The notes beneath the pieces were generated by a model, which saw nothing but the letters and a program-made list of their open reading frames with translations, was not told the origin of the DNA and did not search any database. The translations under genes were made by a program, and so were the position numbers. Below are positions 29,801 through 38,259 of a stretch of DNA of 64,000 nucleotides, one piece after another (positions within the stretch are counted from its first letter, which is position 1; each line of letters starts with the position of its first letter). The DNA is from Hyphomonadaceae bacterium (lineage in GTDB: Bacteria > Pseudomonadota > Alphaproteobacteria > Caulobacterales > Aquidulcibacteraceae): positions 121,195 to 185,194 of the forward strand of contig JAIELJ010000007.1 in NCBI GenBank assembly GCA_019753105.1, read 5' to 3'.

Positions 29801-30690
29801 GCTTTGGCGAAGCGACGCGCGCAGATTGCGTCAAGCTTTTGCACCAAGTCTTGATCCCACTTTGCGGAATCGGTGATGAGCGCCATGTCGAGGCACGTAT
29901 CGATTGGCGACGGCGAACGCGGGACGCCGCTCAGCACTGCGGTGAGTTCGGCCAGGATTTGTCTGGCGCGGGCGACGTTGGCGTTCATCACGGCGAGGAT
30001 GCTGGCGACATCGACATCGGCGTTGTCTTCGCGCCAGCAATCGTAATCGGTGACCATGCATAAAGCGGCGTAGGGAAGTTCAGCTTCGCGCGCCAGACGC
30101 GCCTCTGGCATAGCCGTCATCCCGATGACGTCGCATCCCCAGCTGCGATAGAGGCGGCTCTCTGCGCGCGTTGAAAATTGCGGACCCTCCATTGCGAGAT
30201 AGGTTGCCCTCGGCTTGATCTCAGCGCCTGCGCGGTCGCCGGCGCTTTGCACAAAAGCTGAAAGGCGCGGACACACTGGATCGGCCATCGAGACATGAGC
30301 GACGAGTCCGGTTTCAAAAAAGCTGCTGGGGCGGTGGCGTGTGCGATCGATGTATTGATCGGCAAGCACAAGTGCGCCGGGCGGCAGATCCTCACGCAGC
30401 GAGCCGACGGCGGACACAGAGACGATGTCCGTGCAGCCCACGCGCTTGAGCACATCGATATTGGCGCGGGCGTTGATGGCGGACGGCGGGATCATGTGCC
30501 CGCGGCCGTGCCGCGGCAGGAACGCCAGCTCTACGCCGTTCAGCACACCGGTCAGCACCTCGTCCGAGGCCTCGCCCCAAGGGCTGGCGATCCGCGTCCA
30601 GCGGCGGTCTTCAAGGGCGTCGATGTCGTAGAGACCTGAGCCGCCGATGATGCCCAAGCGCCAAGCCGTCATGCGATCGATCTCTCTCAA
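29797..30690 (-). CDS. mtnP: S-methyl-5'-thioadenosine phosphorylase / purine nucleoside phosphorylase
   Basis: 297 residues. PNP/UDP phosphorylase family: IIGGSGLYDID, FLPRHGRGHMIPPSAINARANI, SVSAVGSLREDL, EGPQFSTRAESRLYRSWGCDVIGMTAMPEARLAREAE. The motif set is that of MTA phosphorylases (MtnP), which release adenine from 5'-methylthioadenosine. In this cluster the natural substrate could instead be a radical-SAM-derived or otherwise modified adenosine (inference). The start at 30690 overlaps the stop of the flavoprotein gene (ATGA); a second ATG is at 30672. Confidence 0.9.
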   Translation of the reverse strand: MREIDRMTAWRLGIIGGSGLYDIDALEDRRWTRIASPWGEASDEVLTGVLNGVELAFLPRHGRGHMIPPSAINARANIDVLKRVGCTDIVSVSAVGSLREDLPPGALVLADQYIDRTRHRPSSFFETGLVAHVSMADPVCPRLSAFVQSAGDRAGAEIKPRATYLAMEGPQFSTRAESRLYRSWGCDVIGMTAMPEARLAREAELPYAALCMVTDYDCWREDNADVDVASILAVMNANVARARQILAELTAVLSGVPRSPSPIDTCLDMALITDSAKWDQDLVQKLDAICARRFAKA

Positions 30691-32117
30691 GGCAGTCGCG
30701 CGAGCAGCCGAACCAAAAGCTTGGTGCGCGGCGAGAACAGGCTCTCGGTATAGAATTGTCCTGCAGCGCGCTTCAAGATTTCTGCGCGGGTAGGATAGGC
30801 GGGCACGAAGCTTGAGGTGAAGGCGGCGATCTTGAGCTTGTTGGCAACCGCAAGGGCGACAGTTGCGATAGTCTCGCCGGCATGCGCGCCGACGATCACC
30901 GCGCCCAAAATCTCACCATTGCTGCGGACAATGATGCGCCCAAAGCCCTCGGTGTCGCGCTCAGTTTGGGCGCGATCATTGTCGTGCATCGGCACAGAGA
31001 GCACCCGCACCTTATCGCCCCAGCGCTCCCGCGCTTCTGCTTCCGAAAGGCCGACGGCCGCGTATTCGGGCTCGGTATAAATGACGCGTGGAATAGGCGC
31101 AGCATCCGCGCGGCCCGGCGACAGCTTGAAGAGCGCATTGCGCACGAACAGCGATCCGTGAAGGCCCGCTGCGTGGGTGAATTGTTCGCGTGAGGCGACG
31201 TCGCCCAGCGCATAGACGCGGCCGTTGGAGGTTCGCAAGTGAGCGTCAGTGGTGACGCCGCGTTTGTCGTAAGCGACGCCGGCGGCCTCTAGGCCGAGGT
31301 CCTCGATGTTGGGCTTGCGTCCAGTAGCGACCAGAAGGTGTGAGCCTTCGATGCGCTTTATTGCGCCGTCTGTTTCGATGTCGGCGGCGATGGCGCCCTC
31401 TGCGCCTTCGATGCGCTGCGCCGTCGCGGATTCGAGCAGGGTCACGCCCTCTGCGTTCAGTTTTGCGCGCAGCATTTTGGCGGCTTCGTCATCTTTGCCA
31501 GCGAAGAGCGTGCCGGCTTCGATCAACGTGACCTTGGACCCGAGGCGCGCGAACGCTTGGCCGAGTTCTAGCCCGATGGCGCCTGCGCCAAGGAGGATGA
31601 GATGCGTTGGCAACGCATCGATAGAGAAGATGGTCTCGTTGGTGAGATAGGGGACCTCGCTCAAGCCCGGAATGGGTGGCGCGCCAGCGCGGGCGCCGGT
31701 GGCGATCACCATCAGGCGCGCTCGCACGCGTACACTTTCAGAGACGATCGTGCGCGCGTCGGCAAAGCGCGCACGTTCGCGCACGACACGCACGCCCAGG
31801 CCCTCGAAACGCTCTTGGCTATCGATTGGCGCTATCGTTTCGATCACGCCGTGGACGTGGGCCTTAACGCGAGGCCAATCGACATGCGGCGGCGCGATGT
31901 CGAGTCCGAGCGGTCCTGCTGTGCGCGCGTTCTGGGCTGCACGCGCTGCTGCAATCAGCGACTTGGACGGCACACAGCCATAGTTCAGGCAGTCGCCCCC
32001 CATTTCACCGACTTCAAACAGCACGACCTTTTGGCCAAGCTGAGCGGCGCCGGAGGCTGCGACTAGTCCAGCGGAGCCGCCGCCGATGATGGCGATGTCC
32101 GCCTTTATGCTTTCCAT
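30687..32117 (-). CDS. FAD-dependent pyridine nucleotide-disulfide oxidoreductase, mercuric-reductase-like
   Basis: 476 residues. FAD site IIGGGSAGLVAA, redox-active disulfide GGDCLNYGCVPSKSL (Cys 43 and 48), NAD site LLGAGAIGLELGQAF, second FAD contact VYALGDVAS. The C-terminal interface that normally carries the catalytic His (HP...E, or HPYPT in mercuric-reductase-like proteins) reads VPAYPTRAE, so the His appears replaced. There is no N-terminal HMA domain and no C-terminal Cys pair for mercury, so mercury reduction is unlikely. 13 nt downstream of the TVP38 gene, a pairing recurrent in bacteria. Confidence 0.88.
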   Translation of the reverse strand: MESIKADIAIIGGGSAGLVAASGAAQLGQKVVLFEVGEMGGDCLNYGCVPSKSLIAAARAAQNARTAGPLGLDIAPPHVDWPRVKAHVHGVIETIAPIDSQERFEGLGVRVVRERARFADARTIVSESVRVRARLMVIATGARAGAPPIPGLSEVPYLTNETIFSIDALPTHLILLGAGAIGLELGQAFARLGSKVTLIEAGTLFAGKDDEAAKMLRAKLNAEGVTLLESATAQRIEGAEGAIAADIETDGAIKRIEGSHLLVATGRKPNIEDLGLEAAGVAYDKRGVTTDAHLRTSNGRVYALGDVASREQFTHAAGLHGSLFVRNALFKLSPGRADAAPIPRVIYTEPEYAAVGLSEAEARERWGDKVRVLSVPMHDNDRAQTERDTEGFGRIIVRSNGEILGAVIVGAHAGETIATVALAVANKLKIAAFTSSFVPAYPTRAEILKRAAGQFYTESLFSPRTKLLVRLLARLP

Positions 32118-32130
32118 AAAAGCTAAACCC

Positions 32131-32865
32131 CTAACTGGCCGCCTTTGGGCGTTTGAAGCGGCTGTAGATTGCGGGCGCGATCGCCAGCGCGGCGAGTGCT
32201 ACGAACGCGGGCGCCAGTTCTCGCGCGAACGCAGCGATATCCGGCGCTTCTCCGGCGTCGAACGCTGCGCCGAGGCCGGCGCCGATCCACGTGTAGGCGA
32301 TGACGCCGGGTATGATGCCGACGGCGGTCGTCCAAACGAAGCTGCTCAAGCGTGCGCCGAGAAAGGCGGGCGCAACATTGGCGATAAAGAACGGCACCAC
32401 CGGTACCAGCCGCAGCGTGAGCAGGTAGCTGATGGCGTTTTCTTTGAAGCCTGCCTCTAGCTTTTTTAGGAAGGGGCCGGCGCGCGCGCGCAATGTATCG
32501 GCAAGCAGGTAGCGCGCGATCACAAACAGGGCCGTCGCGCCTAACGTGGCGCCGATCGTGGTGGCGACAGTGCCGCCTGCCAGTCCGAACAAGTAGCCGC
32601 CCAAAATCGTGAGCCAGAACGCGCCGGGAAACGCTAGCGCGGTGACCACCACATAGACTGCGACAAAGACAGCGAAGGCGAGAATCTGATTGGCCGCAAC
32701 AAATTCATTAAGTGTCTCACGCTGTGCGCGCAGGGTCTCGAAGTTGAGATAGTCAAAGACTCCCAAACGCCACGCCGCAAACAGACCTAAAGCGAGGGCG
32801 GCGACGAGCGCGAGCCTGCCCCAAATGCCGCGCCGAGCGGGCGGCGCTTGTTCGACGTCGGCCAT
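32131..32865 (-). CDS. TVP38/TMEM64 family membrane protein (VTT domain)
   Basis: 244 residues with about five to six helices. VTT/SNARE-associated domain features: AFPGAFWLTILGGYLFG, a G-rich GATLGATALFVIARYL, and LRLVPVVPFFIANVAPAFLG. Related to DedA flippase-like proteins that may move lipids or lipid-linked molecules across the inner membrane. First gene of the minus-strand operon TVP38-flavoprotein-phosphorylase, divergent from the glycosyltransferase operon across a 141-bp gap. Confidence 0.87.
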   Translation of the reverse strand: MADVEQAPPARRGIWGRLALVAALALGLFAAWRLGVFDYLNFETLRAQRETLNEFVAANQILAFAVFVAVYVVVTALAFPGAFWLTILGGYLFGLAGGTVATTIGATLGATALFVIARYLLADTLRARAGPFLKKLEAGFKENAISYLLTLRLVPVVPFFIANVAPAFLGARLSSFVWTTAVGIIPGVIAYTWIGAGLGAAFDAGEAPDIAAFARELAPAFVALAALAIAPAIYSRFKRPKAAS

Positions 32866-33006
32866 GCTTCATCCTCCCGTGCCCACATTGGGCATGAGCG
32901 CTCACCCTGGGTACGCGCACGCGGCAACGCGGTTACATCTTGTGTGCACCGGTCGCAGTATCTGCCGCACTTGCCAACCCTAAACGCTCCCCATCATGTA
33001 GTTTCC

Positions 33007-33675
33007 ATGGGCATTGCGGTCATCATTCCGACGCTGAACGCCGAAGAGAGCCTCGCTGCGACCTTGCGTTCCGTTGCGGAGGCCGAGGAGGTCATCGTTA
33101 TCGATGGCGGCTCCGGAGATGCGACTGTTCGCGTGGCCCGCTCGGCCGGCGCGCGCGTCCAGGAAAGTACGCGCGGGCGCGGTCAGCAGATGCGCGCGGG
33201 CGCCGACATGGCGACCCAAGACTGGCTGCTGTTCTTGCACGCCGATACCATTCTGGCGGCTGATTGGCGGAGTCATGTGGATGCGCATGCGCGCAACGCG
33301 AACGCGGCCGCAACCGTTGGCGTGTTCCGCTTCAAGCTGGACGATGCGGCGTGGCAAGCGCGTGTTTTGGAGTGGCTGGTGGCGTTGCGGGTTTTTCTTT
33401 TCGCGTTGCCCTACGGGGATCAGGGTCTTTTGATCCATCGAAGCCTCTACACTGCACTGGGCGGGTTTCGGCCGTTGCCACTTATGGAAGACGTGGACTT
33501 CGTGCGCCGCATCGGCAGGCGACGGCTGCGAACGCTTCCCTGCGCCGCAACAACCTCAGCGCGGCGCTGGCGCGAAGACGGTTGGCTCATGCGCAGCGCG
33601 CGCAATGTCGTTTGCCTAACGCTGTTTAGCGCTGGCGCGCCGATTGAACGGATTGCACGTCTTTATGGTCGTTGA
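33007..33675 (+). CDS. Glycosyltransferase family 2, rSAM/selenodomain-associated transferase 2 (TIGR04283-like)
   Basis: 222 residues from ATG 33007. GT-A fold: IAVIIPTLNAEESLAATL, VIDGGSGDAT (in place of VVDGGSxD), GRGQQMRAGA, FLHADT (DxD-like metal site), YGDQGLLIHR, PLMEDVDFVRR, TSARRWREDGW and a closing ARLYG. This block order matches the transferase now named an arsenosugar biosynthesis glycosyltransferase. Acceptor unknown. Overlaps the next gene by 11 bp. Confidence 0.85.
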   Translation: MGIAVIIPTLNAEESLAATLRSVAEAEEVIVIDGGSGDATVRVARSAGARVQESTRGRGQQMRAGADMATQDWLLFLHADTILAADWRSHVDAHARNANAAATVGVFRFKLDDAAWQARVLEWLVALRVFLFALPYGDQGLLIHRSLYTALGGFRPLPLMEDVDFVRRIGRRRLRTLPCAATTSARRWREDGWLMRSARNVVCLTLFSAGAPIERIARLYGR

Positions 33676-34267
33676 TCGTACTCTCGTGCTGATGGCGCGG
33701 CAGCCAATTCTTGGCCAGGGCAAACGCCGTTTGGCCGCTGATATCGGCGACCTTGCCGCGCACCGTTTTCAACGCGTCGCGCTCGGGCGGCTTTTGCAGC
33801 GTCTAGGCGCGGACCCACGTTGGCGGCTTTGCTTGGCAATTACGCCCGATGAGCCTGTGCAGCGTCTCGGCGCTGATTTCGTCGTCGGTCAGGGAGAAGG
33901 CGATCTTGGCCAGCGCATGACGCGTCTGTCGGAAAGAATGGCGCCGGGGCCTCTTGTGTTCATAGGCAGCGACACGCCAGAGGTCGCGTCGGCGGATATC
34001 CAGGCGGCCTTCGAAGCGCTGGACACTAACGACGCTGTTCTCGGCCCGGCGCTCGATGGCGGCTATTGGCTCATTGGTTTTACCCAAAGCCAGCGCCAGC
34101 ATTTACCCTTTATGGGCGTTCGATGGTCGACGCCGCATACGCGCGCCGATACGGTGATCAATCTGGCCGGTAAGCGGATTATGATGCTTCGTGAGTTGGA
34201 AGACGTTGATGATGGCGCCAGTTATTGGCGTTGGCGCCAGCGGATGACGGGAAGGCAAGGCGCATGA
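33665..34267 (+). CDS. Nucleotidyl/glycosyl transferase, rSAM/selenodomain-associated transferase 1 (TIGR04282-like)
   Basis: 200 residues from ATG 33665, which lies inside the 3' end of the preceding gene. CofC/MobA-like fold: LMARQPILGQGKRRLAADIG, PLVFIGSDTPEVASADI, LGPALDGGYWLIGF. The GSDxP and GPAxDGGYxLIG motifs define the rSAM/selenodomain-associated transferase 1 family, which nearly always accompanies transferase 2, as here. The ATGA overlap with the DUF1499 gene shows a tight operon. Confidence 0.85.
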   Translation: MVVDRTLVLMARQPILGQGKRRLAADIGDLAAHRFQRVALGRLLQRLGADPRWRLCLAITPDEPVQRLGADFVVGQGEGDLGQRMTRLSERMAPGPLVFIGSDTPEVASADIQAAFEALDTNDAVLGPALDGGYWLIGFTQSQRQHLPFMGVRWSTPHTRADTVINLAGKRIMMLRELEDVDDGASYWRWRQRMTGRQGA

Positions 34268-35046
34268 GTGGGGTTCGAGCTTTTGTTGTCGCAGCAGCGT
34301 TCGGCTTGTCGCTAGCGCTGCCGCTCTATTTTGCTGCAGCGGCGCTCGCCACGCGTTTCGGCTTGATCGATTGGCGTCTCGGTTTTGGCACGCTCACGCT
34401 TGGCTATGGGCCGCTCTTGCTGATGGCGGCGGCGGGACTTGCGGTGGTCGCACTGCTCCTCGCGCTGCTCGTTAAACCAAGGGCTGGTTTGGGCAAGGCT
34501 GCGCTCGCGCTTGTCATACCGCTTCTGGCGCTCGGTTATGCTGGCTACGTGCGCAGTGAAGCGGCTTCCATTCCGCCCATTCACGACATCGTTTCTGATG
34601 CCGATGCGCCGCTGATGTTTTCAGACCGCGTGATGGCGTTGCGCGCCGCCGTGCCGGGCGCCAATGCGGTCGAAGCTGACCCACGCGTGCCTGACGATGA
34701 TCGCTTCGGCCCCGCCGCTGGTCAGTCGGCGCGCGCGCTGCAACGAAGCGCTTATCCGGACATTCAACCCATCTTGGTTTCGCAAGCACCGGCCGAGGCG
34801 TTCGAGACGGCACTGGCGGCGGCGCGCGCCGAAGGCTGGAGCATCGACGCGACCGATCCGCAGAACGGCCGCATCGAAGCCAGCGTTCGCTCCTTGTGGT
34901 TCGGCTTTGTCGATGACGTGGTCGTGCAGGTCGCGCCAGCGGAGGGCGGATCGCGTATTGATGTGCGTTCGACTTCGCGCGTTGGCGTTTCCGATCTTGG
35001 CGCCAACGCCAAGCGCGTGCGGGCGTTCCAAAGCGCATTCGAGTGA
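34264..35046 (+). CDS. DUF1499 membrane protein
   Basis: 260 residues from ATG 34264, overlapping the previous stop (ATGA). Three N-terminal membrane helices (about 5-28, 45-68 and 78-96), then a soluble DUF1499 domain (about 105-260) with the pattern PPIHDI, YPDIQP, DPQNGRIEA, SLWFGFVDDVVVQV, SRIDVRSTSRVGVSDLGANAKR. DUF1499 proteins are widespread and uncharacterised. Coupled by a further ATGA overlap to the sterol-desaturase-like gene. Confidence 0.85.
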   Translation: MSGVRAFVVAAAFGLSLALPLYFAAAALATRFGLIDWRLGFGTLTLGYGPLLLMAAAGLAVVALLLALLVKPRAGLGKAALALVIPLLALGYAGYVRSEAASIPPIHDIVSDADAPLMFSDRVMALRAAVPGANAVEADPRVPDDDRFGPAAGQSARALQRSAYPDIQPILVSQAPAEAFETALAAARAEGWSIDATDPQNGRIEASVRSLWFGFVDDVVVQVAPAEGGSRIDVRSTSRVGVSDLGANAKRVRAFQSAFE

Positions 35047-35858
35047 TGGGGCAGGCGCTGACTTTCAGCGAACCCTTTATTCGCTTCGGCGCCTTTGTGG
35101 GTGTGTTCGTGGTGCTGGCGCTCTGGGAGGTGCTGGGCCCGAGACGGCCACAAACCATCTCAAGACAGCGGCGCTGGCCGGGCAATCTTGCTCTCTCGGC
35201 CATCAACACATTGGCGCTTCGAGTACTCTTTCCCGCTGCGGCGGTCGGCGCTGCGATCTTTGCCGAATCCCGAGGCGTGGGTCTCTTTCAGGCAATCAAC
35301 GCGCCGGTCGCGGTCGCGATATTTGTGTCGGTGATCGTCCTAGATCTTGTGATCTATCTGCAGCATCGGCTGTTTCATGCCGTGCCGCTGCTTTGGCGGC
35401 TCCACCGCGTTCATCACACCGATCTTGAATTCGACGTGACGACGGGTGTGCGATTTCATCCCGTGGAAATATTGTTATCAATGTTGATCAAGATTGCAGC
35501 GGTCGTGGCTTTGGGCGCGCCTGCGGTTGCTGTTTTGGTGTTCGAAGTGTTGCTCAATGCGACGACAATGTTCAATCATGCCAACATCAAGCTACCGCAG
35601 CCGCTCGATCAGATCGTGCGATTGATTGTCGTAACACCCGACATGCACCGCGTGCATCACTCAGTGCGACCCGAGGAAACGAACAGCAATTTCGGTTTCA
35701 GTTTGCCCTGGTGGGATCGAGCATTTCGCACGTATCGTGCGCAGCCCGCCGATGGCCATGATGCAATGACCATCGGTATTGAGAAGTTCCGCGACCCTGC
35801 AGATTTGGCCTTGGCGCGGATGCTCCTTCAACCGGTTCGCGCTGACGGTAGTTCTTAA
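35043..35858 (+). CDS. Sterol desaturase / fatty acid hydroxylase family protein
   Basis: 271 residues, four to five membrane helices. The di-iron His clusters of the superfamily are present: LQHRLFHAVPLLWRLH, RVHHTD, and VTPDMHRVHHSV, with FNHANIKLP between. Probably an O2-dependent hydroxylase or desaturase acting on a lipid in the membrane; the substrate is unknown. Last gene of the four-gene plus-strand operon; its 3' end overlaps convergent msrB by 4 bp. Confidence 0.87.
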   Translation: MMGQALTFSEPFIRFGAFVGVFVVLALWEVLGPRRPQTISRQRRWPGNLALSAINTLALRVLFPAAAVGAAIFAESRGVGLFQAINAPVAVAIFVSVIVLDLVIYLQHRLFHAVPLLWRLHRVHHTDLEFDVTTGVRFHPVEILLSMLIKIAAVVALGAPAVAVLVFEVLLNATTMFNHANIKLPQPLDQIVRLIVVTPDMHRVHHSVRPEETNSNFGFSLPWWDRAFRTYRAQPADGHDAMTIGIEKFRDPADLALARMLLQPVRADGSS

Positions 35859-36358
35859 GCTGGCACGAACCGAAGTGCAGCGCCGTTGTTGCAATAGCGC
35901 AGGCCGGTAGGGCGGGGGCCGTCGTCGAACACGTGGCCCTGGTGCCCGAGGCAGCGCGCGCAATGATATTCCGTTCGCGGCGTGAAGAGCAGCACGTCCT
36001 GCTTCGTACCGATGTTCGCCTCGTTCACGCGGAAGAAACTCGGCCAGCCGGTGCCGGAGTCGAACTTCCACTCGGAGCGGAACAGCTCAAGCTCGCAGCC
36101 GGCGCAAACGAACGTCCCGCGCCGACGCTCGTTGTCGAGCGGGCTGGTGCTGGCGCGCTCGGTGGCTTCTTGACGCAGTACGCGGAATGCCAGCGGCTCA
36201 AGGCGCGCACGCCATTGCGCCTCGGTGAGCCGACGAATTGGATCGTTGGCGTAGCGGGCTTCGTTTGCGGCTGTTGGGATTTGTTGCGCCTCCGCGCCGC
36301 AAGCGGCGATTGGCAGCGCGGCGGCGGTGAGGAAGAAGGTGCGGCGTGAGATCGTCAT
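35855..36358 (-). CDS. msrB: Peptide-methionine (R)-S-oxide reductase, exported
   Basis: 167 residues. The N-terminus MTISRRTFFLTAAALPIAAC has a twin-arginine pattern and a possible lipobox Cys, so this MsrB is periplasmic. Zinc sites CAGC and CARC, SGTGWPSFF, GHQGHVFDDGP, and catalytic Cys about 156 in RYCNNGAALRF (the usual RYCINSASL is slightly changed). Repairs methionine R-sulfoxide in envelope proteins. Electron donor not visible. Confidence 0.93.
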   Translation of the reverse strand: MTISRRTFFLTAAALPIAACGAEAQQIPTAANEARYANDPIRRLTEAQWRARLEPLAFRVLRQEATERASTSPLDNERRRGTFVCAGCELELFRSEWKFDSGTGWPSFFRVNEANIGTKQDVLLFTPRTEYHCARCLGHQGHVFDDGPRPTGLRYCNNGAALRFVPA

Positions 36359-36548
36359 ACCCGGAAGTACGGATGGCGGGGTTGTTTGGTTTCACGTCTG
36401 GGCGTGGAACTGGCGATAGCAGGGCGGTCGCTGGCCGGCGCGCACGCTCGGACTCTTCCTCAGGGAATTAGGCTTCCGTTTTTTGTAGGCATGCGCTTAA
36501 TCCGCAGGGACAGGTGTGCGGGGCTCCCGCGCGGGGTGGAGATTTGGC

Positions 36549-38138
36549 ATGGCCGAAGAAGCGCAGAAGCCGAAGGGCTTTCTTGGTTTGGTCGAACGCG
36601 CGGGCAACAAGCTGCCCGACCCTGTGTTCATCTTCTTCTGGCTGATCGGCATTCTCGTCGCCTTTAGCGTCGGCGCCTCGCTGATGGGCTATTCGGCGCA
36701 GCATCCCACGCAACTCGACGAAGCCGGCAGCGCCGTCACGATCAACGCCGTCAGCTTGCTTTCAGCTGAAAACATCCAGCGGCTTTGGGTGGAGATGCCG
36801 CAGACGTTCACCCACTTCCATCCGCTGGGCTATGTGCTTGTTGTGATGTTGGGCGCGGGCGTCGCCGAGCGCTCAGGCCTCTTTGCGAGCGCCATGCGCG
36901 AAGGCGTGCGTGGCGCACCGAAATTCTTGCTCACACCAGCGGTGGCGTTCGTCGCCATGATGGGCAATCTCGCCGCCGACGCCGCTTACGTCGTGCTCGT
37001 GCCACTGGCTGCGGTGCTCTACGCTGCCGCGGGCCGTCACCCGATCGCTGGCATCACGGCTGCGTTCGCAGGTGTTTCGGGCGGCTTCTCCGCCAACCTG
37101 CTGCCGGGCCAACTCGACGCACTCTTGTTCGGCATCACGCAAGCAGCCGTCGAGGCCTCAGGCCTGCATCCGGGTTGGGTCGCGAACATTGCGGGCAATT
37201 GGTACTTCATCGCCGCCATGCTCATCGTGTTTTTGCCGGTGATCTGGTTCGTCACCGACGTGATTGTTGAGCCGCGCTTGAAGAAGTTTGCGCCTCCTAA
37301 TGGCGAAGCCATGGCAAACCTTGGCGACGCCAACGCACCGCTGACGCCCGAAGAGAAAAAGGGCTTGGGCGCAGCTGGCCTCGCTGCGCTGAGCATCGTC
37401 GGCCTTTGGGTTGTCTTCGTGTTCATGCCGGGCACGCCGCTGATCAACGAAGAGGCGCCGATCCCGGAAGCGCGCCTGACGCCGCTTTATCAGTCGCTGG
37501 TCGCGGGATTTTTCCTGCTCTTCCTCGTTGCAGGCTGGGCTTACGGCGCGGCCGCCGGCACGATCAAAAATCACCGCGACGTCGTGAAGATGATGTCTGC
37601 GGCGATGGGCGATCTCGCCTATTATCTCGTGCTCGCTTTCGCAGCCGCGCACTTCGTGGCGATGTTCAACTGGTCGAACCTCGGGCTCATCTTCGCCGTA
37701 CAAGGCGCCGATGCGATCCGCGAGTCCGGATTGCCGCTTCCAGCACTTCTGGTGCTGATCGTGGTCTTCACCGCCGGCATCAATCTCTTCATCGGTTCTG
37801 CGAGCGCCAAATGGGCGCTGCTTGCGCCGATCGTCGTGCCAATGCTGATGTTGTTGAACGTCAGCCCTGAGATGACCACTGCCGCCTATCGCGTCGGCGA
37901 CAGCGTTACCAACATCATCACGCCTCTCATGGTCTATTTCCCGCTTGTGCTGACCTTCTGCCAGCGGTGGCGGACAGATTACGGCCTGGGCAGTTTGACC
38001 GCGGCCATGCTGCCATACTCGTTCTGGTTGCTGATCATTGGCCTGGGCCTGACTTTCGGCTGGGTCTTCCTCGATCTGCCGCTTGGGCCGGGCGCGACCG
38101 TGGATTACGCGTTGCCGTCTGCGCCGGCGGCGCCATAG
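36549..38138 (+). CDS. AbgT family transporter
   Basis: 529 residues from ATG 36549 with about eleven membrane helices and two re-entrant segments. Family blocks: FLGLVERAGNKLPDPVFIFFW, GYVLVVMLGAGVAERSG, MGNLAADAAYVVLVPL, NLFIGSASAKWALLAPI, AYRVGDSVTNIITPLMVYFPL. AbgT proteins import p-aminobenzoyl-glutamate or export sulfonamides/p-aminobenzoate using the proton gradient. No abgA/abgB hydrolase genes are adjacent, so the direction and substrate cannot be told. Confidence 0.93.
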   Translation: MAEEAQKPKGFLGLVERAGNKLPDPVFIFFWLIGILVAFSVGASLMGYSAQHPTQLDEAGSAVTINAVSLLSAENIQRLWVEMPQTFTHFHPLGYVLVVMLGAGVAERSGLFASAMREGVRGAPKFLLTPAVAFVAMMGNLAADAAYVVLVPLAAVLYAAAGRHPIAGITAAFAGVSGGFSANLLPGQLDALLFGITQAAVEASGLHPGWVANIAGNWYFIAAMLIVFLPVIWFVTDVIVEPRLKKFAPPNGEAMANLGDANAPLTPEEKKGLGAAGLAALSIVGLWVVFVFMPGTPLINEEAPIPEARLTPLYQSLVAGFFLLFLVAGWAYGAAAGTIKNHRDVVKMMSAAMGDLAYYLVLAFAAAHFVAMFNWSNLGLIFAVQGADAIRESGLPLPALLVLIVVFTAGINLFIGSASAKWALLAPIVVPMLMLLNVSPEMTTAAYRVGDSVTNIITPLMVYFPLVLTFCQRWRTDYGLGSLTAAMLPYSFWLLIIGLGLTFGWVFLDLPLGPGATVDYALPSAPAAP

Positions 38139-38159
38139 GCCAAGATACCGGAAGAGGGT

Positions 38160-38186
38160 GTGCGTCTATCGGTTAGATGGACGCAC
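38160..38186. terminator. Hairpin between the AbgT gene and the convergent esterase
   Basis: GTGCGTCTATC (38160-38170) pairs with GATGGACGCAC (38176-38186) over a 5-nt loop, with one T:G pair. It lies 21 nt after the transporter stop, between tail-to-tail genes. There is no T-run, so efficiency is uncertain, but the position favours a terminator. Confidence 0.55.
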
Positions 38187-38259
38187 TCTCGCCGTGCGGC
38201 GCGATCGGCGTTTCATTGCGCGCCGATTGGCTAAGCGAGGGACGCCAGCCGATGGTGAC

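Noticed and set aside
30687-32117. Mercuric reductase and a mercury-resistance operon
   Set aside because: No HMA domain, no C-terminal mercury-binding Cys pair, no merR/merT/merP; only the flavoprotein family is shared.
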